From: an uncultured Eubacteriales bacterium
GTDB taxonomy: Bacteria > Bacillota > Clostridia > Christensenellales > Christensenellaceae
Length of the DNA stretch: 19,182 nt
Assembly: GCA_905193725.1 (NCBI GenBank)
Contig: CAJJPW010000017.1
Coordinates: forward strand, 1-19,182
Reading direction: 5' to 3'
The first letter of the stretch is position 1, and each line of letters opens with the position of its first letter. Made by a program: the position numbers and the translations under genes. Positions 14,696-19,182 of this stretch are shown piece by piece. The notes beneath the pieces were generated by a model. The model searched no databases. It was not told the DNA's origin and worked only from the letters and a program-made list of their open reading frames with translations.

Positions 14696-15436
14696 ATGAT
14701 CTGGTGGCAGGCAGGGCAGCAGGGAGACCGGCTTCCCCAAATTGTCTATGAAGACAACCACTTGTTGGTGGCGATCAAGCCCCACAATATGCCTTCTCAA
14801 GGGGATATTACGGGAGATGAGGATCTTCTATCCTATCTCAAAGCGTATCGAAAACAGAGGGAAAATAAGCCAGGAGAGGCGTACTTGGGGCTGATGCACC
14901 GGCTGGACCGGCCGGCAGCAGGGCTCATGGCGTTTGCCAAAACCTCCAAATGCGCTGCCAGAGTGAGTAGGCAGATCCAAAACGGTCAGTTTCATAAGAG
15001 GTACTACGCTGTGCTGGAGGGAGATCTGGAAAGGACAGAGGGGCAGTTGGTGGATTACATGAAAAAAGACCCTAAAAGCAATACCTCCCAAATTGTCTCT
15101 CCAGACACGCCGGGGGCAAAAAAGGCAGTGTTGAACTACCAGGTGAGGGCCAGGCGCCAGGGCTTCATTTTGGTGGAGATAGAGCTCATAACCGGGCGCT
15201 CCCACCAAATCCGCTTGCAGTTTAGCAGCCGAAAAACGCCGCTGGTGGGAGATCAAAAGTATGGCTCCCGCCCTAGGGGAAATTTGTGCCTGTTCGCCTA
15301 CTACCTATCCCTCATCCACCCCACCACTAAGAAGTCATTGGAGTTTTGTGCCTCTCCCTATGAGGGCACCTATTTTGACCTGTTTGCCGATCTTGTGAGA
15401 GGGCAGGGGGCAAAGCAATCGCCTTTCTGTGGCTAG
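14696..15436 (+). CDS. RluA-family pseudouridine synthase
   Basis: Isomerises uridine to pseudouridine in rRNA or tRNA. I choose ATG 14696 (246 aa) because AGAGGG lies at 14685-14690; the frame is open to a TTG at 14678 but that start has no ribosome site. The catalytic motif HRLDRPAAGLMAFAK is intact, with nucleophilic Asp71. IELITGRSHQIRLQFS (about 165-180) is the conserved substrate-binding segment, and GDQKYGS follows as usual. There is no S4 domain, as in the shorter RluA/TruC-like members. Contrast the other RluA-like gene in this window (2971-3890), which has lost the His and Arg of this motif. The target site is unknown. Confidence 0.9.
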   Translation: MIWWQAGQQGDRLPQIVYEDNHLLVAIKPHNMPSQGDITGDEDLLSYLKAYRKQRENKPGEAYLGLMHRLDRPAAGLMAFAKTSKCAARVSRQIQNGQFHKRYYAVLEGDLERTEGQLVDYMKKDPKSNTSQIVSPDTPGAKKAVLNYQVRARRQGFILVEIELITGRSHQIRLQFSSRKTPLVGDQKYGSRPRGNLCLFAYYLSLIHPTTKKSLEFCASPYEGTYFDLFADLVRGQGAKQSPFCG

Positions 15437-15456
15437 ACGAGGCGTTACAAAACATA

Positions 15457-15485
15457 TTGACAACTATTTTTGCGTTGATTATAAT
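15457..15485 (+). promoter_or_regulatory. Consensus promoter of the alaS T-box unit
   Basis: TTGACA (15457-15462) and TATAAT (15480-15485), perfect consensus hexamers with a 17-base spacer. Transcription would start near 15492, just ahead of the T-box leader. High basal strength suits a leader that terminates by default. Confidence 0.92.
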
Positions 15486-15493
15486 TTCAATTA

Positions 15494-15744
15494 GATGCGA
15501 TGAAGAGGATGGGCCTTTGGAGGCATTCTACAGAGAAAAAGGGAAGTTGCTGAAACCCTTTGGATGTGGAAAAGGGCTTGCTGCCTTGGAGTACAGGATG
15601 CTGCGCTGGCCAGCGTTATCGGCAGTGAAAGAGGAAGAAACCAGCAGACAAAAATCACAAGAGCTGGTTGTGCTTCAATTTGGGTGGTACCGCGTAAAGC
15701 AAGAGGTCTTTTCGTCCCAGAGAGGGAGGAATTGACTTTTTTTT
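15494..15744 (+). promoter_or_regulatory. T-box riboswitch (alanine type) upstream of alaS
   Basis: Leader RNA that senses uncharged tRNA and lets transcription continue into the synthetase gene. The T-box core GGGTGGTACCGCG is at 15682-15694, with TGGT (15685-15688) able to pair with an ACCA acceptor end, fitting the A73 discriminator of tRNA-Ala. CGTCCC (15713-15718) is the usual partner of the GGG. GATGAAGAGGA (about 15498-15508) and AGTTGCTGAAACCC (about 15545-15558) look like Stem I elements. Alanine codons (GCT, GCG) occur in the 3' half of Stem I near 15602-15616, but I cannot fix the specifier without folding. Ala specificity is inferred from the gene below. Confidence 0.9.
15704..15744 (+). 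terminator. T-box attenuator terminator
   Basis: AGGTC (15704-15708) pairs with GACTT (15734-15738), then TTC with GAA and TCCC with GGGA around an AGAGA loop, with small symmetric mismatches. Eight T follow (15737-15744). It shares CGTCCC with the antiterminator, so the two folds exclude each other. Confidence 0.8.
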
Positions 15745-15838
15745 ATGAGAGAAATTGGGCTTGGTGCAAGCCTTAAGAGAAGCGCATAGAAGACGACGTG
15801 GCAGGGAGCCATGGAAAAGAGAAGGGGGATATATACCG

Positions 15839-17644
15839 ATGAAGGATTTAACGAGTAACGATTTGAGAAAACTGTATTTGGATTTTTTTGCATCTAAGGG
15901 ACATGCTATCATTCCCAGTGCATCTCTGATCCCAGAAAACGACCCGACTGTGCTGTTCACCACAGCGGGCATGCATCCGCTGGTGCCGTATCTGCTGGGG
16001 GAAAAACACCCAAAGGGCACCCGGCTGACAGATGTGCAAAAGTGCATCCGCACAGGCGATATAGATGACGTAGGGGATAGCTCCCACTGCACGTTCTTTG
16101 AGATGCTGGGAAACTGGTCGCTGGGAGATTACTTTAAAAAAGAAGCCATCTCCTGGAGCTACGAGTTTTTGACAGATCCCAAATGGCTGGGCATTGACAA
16201 GGAAAAGCTGTATTTTACCTGCTTTGCGGGGGATGAGAACTGCCCAAGGGATACCGAGTCCTTTGAGATTTGGAGAAGCCTGGGCGTACCGGAAGATCAC
16301 ATTTTCTTTTTGGATAAGAAGCACAACTGGTGGGGCCCTGCCGGTATGACCGGCCCTTGCGGCCCGGACACGGAGATGTTTATCGACACGGGAAAACCCG
16401 CCTGTGGCCCAGACTGTAATCCCTCCTGTAGCTGCGGCAAATACCTGGAAATCTGGAACGACGTGTTTATGCAGTACAATAAGACCAAGGAAGGGACGTA
16501 TGAGCCACTGGTGCAGAAGAATGTAGATACAGGCATGGGGCTGGATCGGACCATCACCATCCTCCAGGGCAAGAGTTCTGTGTACGAGACGGATGTCTTT
16601 GAAAAGATTCTGGGGAAAATCGGGGAGCTCTCGGGTAAGACCTATGACCCAAATGGGGAACAAAAGGATGTAGTGGCCTTCCGCATTGTGGCAGACCACA
16701 TTCGCTGCGCCACGTTCATCATGGGGGATGAAAGGGGTGTGACTCCCTCCAATGTAGACCAGGGATATGTGCTGCGCCGCCTAATCCGCCGCGCCATTCG
16801 CTTTGCCGGTCAGATCGGCATCGAAGAGGGGCACCTGTGTGAGATTGCCCAGGTGGTGATCGACCAGTATAAACACGTATACCCAGAACTGGAAAAGAAC
16901 CAAAAGAGAATTCTCGGCGCCCTCAAAGGGGAGGAGATGAAGTTCCAAAAGACCATTCATCAGGGCCTCAAGGAGTTTGAAAAATTGGCCGCTAAGCTAG
17001 AGGATAAAAAGATCGACGGACAGAGCGCCTTTCATCTGTACGATACCTTTGGCTTTCCCATCGAGTTCACTTTGGAGCTGGCAAAAGAGCAGGGGCTGGA
17101 AGTGGATATTCAGGGCTTCCATGAGGCGTTTAAAAAGCACCAAGAGCTCTCCAAGGCCGGTGCAGAGCAGAAGTTCAAAGGGGGCCTTGCAGATACGGGC
17201 GAGCAGACGGCCCGGCTGCACACTGCAACCCATCTGATGCTGGCGGGGCTCAAAAAAGTACTGGGGCCGGAGGTCAGCCAAAAGGGCTCCAACATCACGG
17301 CGGAGAGATTGCGGTTTGACTTCAACTTCGATAGAAAGGTCACCAGAGAAGAGCTGGATCAGGTAGAGGCATATGTAAACGAGGCGATTTCCAAGGGAAT
17401 CGATGTGGTGTGCGAAGAGCTCCCATTGGAAGAGGCCAAGAAGCAAGGAGCTACCGGTGTGTTCGACGCCAAATACGCCGATGTGGTCAAGGTGTACACG
17501 GTGGACGGATATTCCAAAGAGATCTGTGGTGGCCCTCATGCCAAGAACACCAAAGAGCTGGGTAAATTCAAGATCAAAAAAGAGCAGAGCTCTTCTGCTG
17601 GTGTGCGCCGCATCAAGGCGGTGTTGGAACAGCCAGAGGCATAA
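15839..17644 (+). CDS. alaS: Short-form alanyl-tRNA synthetase lacking the C-Ala domain
   Basis: Class II synthetase that charges tRNA-Ala. I take ATG 15839 (601 aa), with a GGGGGAT ribosome site; the frame is open to a TTG at 15755 but the family begins MKDLTSNDLRKLYLDFFASKGH. Motif 2 is RTGDIDDVGDSSHCTFFEMLGNWSLGDYF and motif 3 TGMGLDRT. Four cysteines (PACGPDCNPSCSCGKY) precede EIWNDVFMQY and may bind metal. Editing-site HxxxH is H461-H465 and CxxxH C563-H567, 102 residues apart as in E. coli (H564 to C666). The region before the editing domain is thus about 100 residues shorter, and the protein ends after the editing domain, with no C-Ala. Usual length is about 870. The FTTAGMHPLVPYLLG block recalls short synthetases of candidate-phyla bacteria. 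The T-box argues it is a working synthetase. Confidence 0.9.
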   Translation: MKDLTSNDLRKLYLDFFASKGHAIIPSASLIPENDPTVLFTTAGMHPLVPYLLGEKHPKGTRLTDVQKCIRTGDIDDVGDSSHCTFFEMLGNWSLGDYFKKEAISWSYEFLTDPKWLGIDKEKLYFTCFAGDENCPRDTESFEIWRSLGVPEDHIFFLDKKHNWWGPAGMTGPCGPDTEMFIDTGKPACGPDCNPSCSCGKYLEIWNDVFMQYNKTKEGTYEPLVQKNVDTGMGLDRTITILQGKSSVYETDVFEKILGKIGELSGKTYDPNGEQKDVVAFRIVADHIRCATFIMGDERGVTPSNVDQGYVLRRLIRRAIRFAGQIGIEEGHLCEIAQVVIDQYKHVYPELEKNQKRILGALKGEEMKFQKTIHQGLKEFEKLAAKLEDKKIDGQSAFHLYDTFGFPIEFTLELAKEQGLEVDIQGFHEAFKKHQELSKAGAEQKFKGGLADTGEQTARLHTATHLMLAGLKKVLGPEVSQKGSNITAERLRFDFNFDRKVTREELDQVEAYVNEAISKGIDVVCEELPLEEAKKQGATGVFDAKYADVVKVYTVDGYSKEICGGPHAKNTKELGKFKIKKEQSSSAGVRRIKAVLEQPEA

Positions 17645-17649
17645 AAAAT

Positions 17650-18633
17650 ATGAAAGTAATGGGCATTCGCGGGCTCTCCAACACCGGGAAGACCACTGTG
17701 GTGGAGGCGCTCATAGGGCAACTGGTGAAAATGGGCTTTACCGTGGGTACTGTCAAGGAGATCCACAGCGAGGATTTTTATCCAGATCAGCGAGGCGCAG
17801 ATACCGACCGGCATAAGAGGGCAGGAGCCTGCCTAGTTACGGCCTTGGGGAAAGAGGGCAACTTTACCCGCTGGGAGGGTGAACTCTCTCTGGAAAAGCT
17901 GGACTCCCTGTATGCTACAGACTTTGTCCTCTGGGAAGGATGCTCCCAAATAGGGGTGCCTAAGATCATTACAGGGCGCACGCCGGAGGATGTAAAGCAG
18001 AGGCTGGATAGGGACGCGGTGGCGATCTCTGGCATCGTGGCCGAGCAGCTGGAGAGCCTAGAGGGACTGCCGGTGATCCACGGCCAAAAACAGGCAGAGC
18101 GCCTGGCAGAGCTGGTTTGCCAGAGGGCATTGGAGCGAAAAACCCAGGAGGAACCCCAGGGGATGCTGGCAGGGGTGCTCTCCCAGGAGGAAAGGCGCTT
18201 TTTAGAGCAGCTCGCCCCGGAAAAGTGGGAAAAGTTCCATAATACTGGCTTTACCAGCGGAGATATTCGTCTGCTCATTCAAACGGTGGCTGTCGCCCAC
18301 TGTGCCAAACTCTCCATTGGGCTGGCCAGCGGTATCCGAGCGGCTGTCCGGTGCTTAGGAGAGCTGGGAGCAGGAAGGGACCAGCGGGAGATACGCTATG
18401 CCCAGGTGGAGGGAAATTACTGCTTTGGTCAGGCCATAGAGATCACGTTAGGCCTGCCTGCCATCAAGGGAGATTTGGAGTTTACCCTCACCCACGGAAA
18501 GCCGGGGCAGATGCAGGTGTACGGCTGTGGCAAATGCGTTCAAATTCGCATGGCGGACCGGAGCTTTGCAGACGGTATGGAGGTGCTCCAGTGCCCGGAT
18601 GCAGAGCTGTTTGAACAGGTTGAGGTGCAGTGA
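17650..18633 (+). CDS. MobB-type P-loop domain fused to an FmdE-like domain
   Basis: Two-domain protein of 327 aa. Residues 1-160 match MobB, the GTP-binding partner in molybdopterin-guanine-dinucleotide formation: GLSNTGKTT (8-16) is the P-loop and DTDRHKRAGA (51-60) a MobB-family motif. Residues about 190-300 resemble FmdE (formylmethanofuran dehydrogenase subunit E family): GLASGIRAAVRCLGELG (224-240), VEGNYCFGQAIEITLG (253-268), KGDLEF, and a CGKC pair (Cys293, Cys296). The family's HxCPG site reads KLSIG here, so the metal-binding His and Cys are replaced, with His217-Cys218 shifted nearby. ATG 17650 lies 5 bp after the alaS stop, with AGAGG inside the end of alaS, so translation is likely coupled. 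No molybdenum or tungsten enzyme gene is nearby. The MobB part is confident, the FmdE part less so. Confidence 0.75.
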   Translation: MKVMGIRGLSNTGKTTVVEALIGQLVKMGFTVGTVKEIHSEDFYPDQRGADTDRHKRAGACLVTALGKEGNFTRWEGELSLEKLDSLYATDFVLWEGCSQIGVPKIITGRTPEDVKQRLDRDAVAISGIVAEQLESLEGLPVIHGQKQAERLAELVCQRALERKTQEEPQGMLAGVLSQEERRFLEQLAPEKWEKFHNTGFTSGDIRLLIQTVAVAHCAKLSIGLASGIRAAVRCLGELGAGRDQREIRYAQVEGNYCFGQAIEITLGLPAIKGDLEFTLTHGKPGQMQVYGCGKCVQIRMADRSFADGMEVLQCPDAELFEQVEVQ

Positions 18634-18697
18634 TCCAGCGGCAATAAAGTGGAAGAGCGAAGGATAGCAAGGAAAGTTCTTCCCCAATAGAAATGAG

Positions 18698-18737
18698 AAA
18701 AAGCCAGGGTGAGTAAAAAATTGCCTTGGCTTTCTTT
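18698..18737 (+). terminator. Terminator of the alaS unit
   Basis: AAAGCCAGG (18699-18708 region) pairs with CCTTGGCTTT (18724-18733), with one bulged T, followed by CTTTG. The right arm overlaps the left arm of the minus-strand terminator, so the two form a compact bidirectional site. Confidence 0.55.
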
Positions 18738-18759
18738 GTATCGAGAAAACCAAGGCAAT
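18714..18759 (-). terminator. Terminator of the phosphoribosyltransferase gene
   Basis: ATTGCCTTGG (18720-18729) and CCAAGGCAAT (18750-18759) are a perfect 10-bp inverted repeat. After one mismatch the stem continues as TTTCT with AGAAA. On the minus strand a run of six T follows. It sits 19 bases past the stop codon. Confidence 0.9.
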
Positions 18760-18778
18760 GGCGCGTGTCAAGTTGAGA

Positions 18779-19182
18779 TCATAGCTTGGAATAGCCAAAA
18801 CTGTTCACTAAGGCGTCGATCTTCTGGTGCTCCTTGCAGAAGGGGCAGTCCCGATAAGAGTAGGTCTGATATCCAGGGATGTCCTTGGCCACAAACAGGC
18901 TGTTGATCTTTCGATCCATGATGGAATCGATGGCGCTGAAAATGGCGCAGATATCCACTACCCGGCCGTTGTAATAATCAATGCACTCGATCGCCCGCTT
19001 GATGGTCTTCCCGGTGGTGACAGAAGCGATAAGCAACAACACATCTAGCCGTTCTACCATGGGTTGGATGTTGTCCCGAAACATCATCTGCCCATTGGAG
19101 TTGTACTCGGGTGCAATGACATGGATCCCTTTGCCGGTATTAATGGAGAGCATATCCGGCTTGGCAAGCTCATGGGCCAAAA
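18779..19182 (-). CDS. Orotate phosphoribosyltransferase-like protein (partial, 5' end outside window)
   Basis: C-terminal 134 codons of a type I phosphoribosyltransferase. The frame is still open at the right edge, so the start lies outside. LAHELAKPDMLSINTGKG resembles the OPRT segment after the GIP-LA-A-A motif. VLLLIASVTTGKTIKRAIECIDYYNG occupies the place of the PRPP-binding loop; the acidic pair that usually precedes TTG is replaced by Ile-Ala, while TTGKT stays. The end carries DCPFCKEHQKIDALVNSFGYSKL, with a CxxC-type pair. From memory, clostridial OPRT-like proteins share this ending. OPRT (orotate to OMP, pyrimidine synthesis) is the best guess; another purine or pyrimidine phosphoribosyltransferase is possible. 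Confidence 0.75.
   Translation of the reverse strand, partial: LAHELAKPDMLSINTGKGIHVIAPEYNSNGQMMFRDNIQPMVERLDVLLLIASVTTGKTIKRAIECIDYYNGRVVDICAIFSAIDSIMDRKINSLFVAKDIPGYQTYSYRDCPFCKEHQKIDALVNSFGYSKL

Noticed and set aside
15457-15776. Open frames of 92 and 70 residues upstream of alaS.
   Set aside because: They begin at or within the promoter and run through the T-box and its terminator, so they are non-coding leader.
15755-15838. Upstream extension of alaS from TTG 15755.
   Set aside because: The extra 28 residues have no family match, and the ATG at 15839 has a good ribosome site and the standard AlaRS N-terminus.
15848-16699. Long antisense frame (283 residues) opposite alaS.
   Set aside because: It mirrors the codon pattern of a strongly conserved gene on the other strand, and has no recognisable domain.

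Overview
The window looks like chromosomal housekeeping sequence from a Gram-positive Bacillota, most likely class Clostridia; the family cannot be fixed from this stretch alone. Evidence: a DnaD-type primosome protein next to a DnaI/DnaC-type helicase loader, a T-box riboswitch, consensus TTGACA/TATAAT promoters, purine-rich Shine-Dalgarno sites, a lipoprotein penicillin-binding protein, TagG/TagH-type polysaccharide export, a G5/3D cell-wall protein and MEP-pathway isoprenoid synthesis (ispE). I see no tRNA, rRNA, CRISPR array, insertion sequence, phage or integrase gene.

Layout. 1-2800 (+): end of an upstream transcription unit with a strong terminator, then a four-repeat DnaD-domain protein and its AAA+ helicase loader. 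2860-5870 (-): a unit read leftwards from a good promoter, containing ychF, a small single-pass membrane protein, a GNAT acetyltransferase and a diverged RluA-family pseudouridine synthase whose frame breaks near its C-terminus. 6000-6960 (+): uppP (undecaprenyl-diphosphate phosphatase). 6990-10315 (-): two units, the G5/3D wall protein and the TagG/TagH-like ABC exporter, each with its own promoter and terminator. 10390-12711 (+): a lipoprotein transpeptidase PBP. 12714-13700 (-): ispE. 13740-15436 (+): an RlmI-like methyltransferase and a canonical RluA-type pseudouridine synthase. 15457-18740 (+): a T-box-controlled unit with an unusually short alanyl-tRNA synthetase and a MobB-FmdE fusion. 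18714-19182 (-): the 3' part of an orotate-phosphoribosyltransferase-like gene, running off the right edge.

The middle (about 6-13.6 kb) is envelope-themed: lipid-carrier recycling (uppP), polysaccharide export (TagGH), a wall-associated 3D protein, a peptidoglycan transpeptidase, and ispE, which feeds the isoprenoid precursors of the lipid carrier. The flanks concern replication initiation and RNA modification or translation.

The most unusual items are: (1) an alanyl-tRNA synthetase of about 601 residues that keeps both catalytic and editing motifs but lacks about 100 residues before the editing domain and the whole C-Ala domain, controlled by a T-box; (2) a MobB-type P-loop domain fused to an FmdE-like domain, 5 bp downstream of that synthetase; (3) a one-base frameshift in the first RluA-like gene, with the lost C-terminus still readable in another frame; (4) four tandem DnaD repeats; (5) a 37-bp imperfect direct repeat and several structured non-coding elements.
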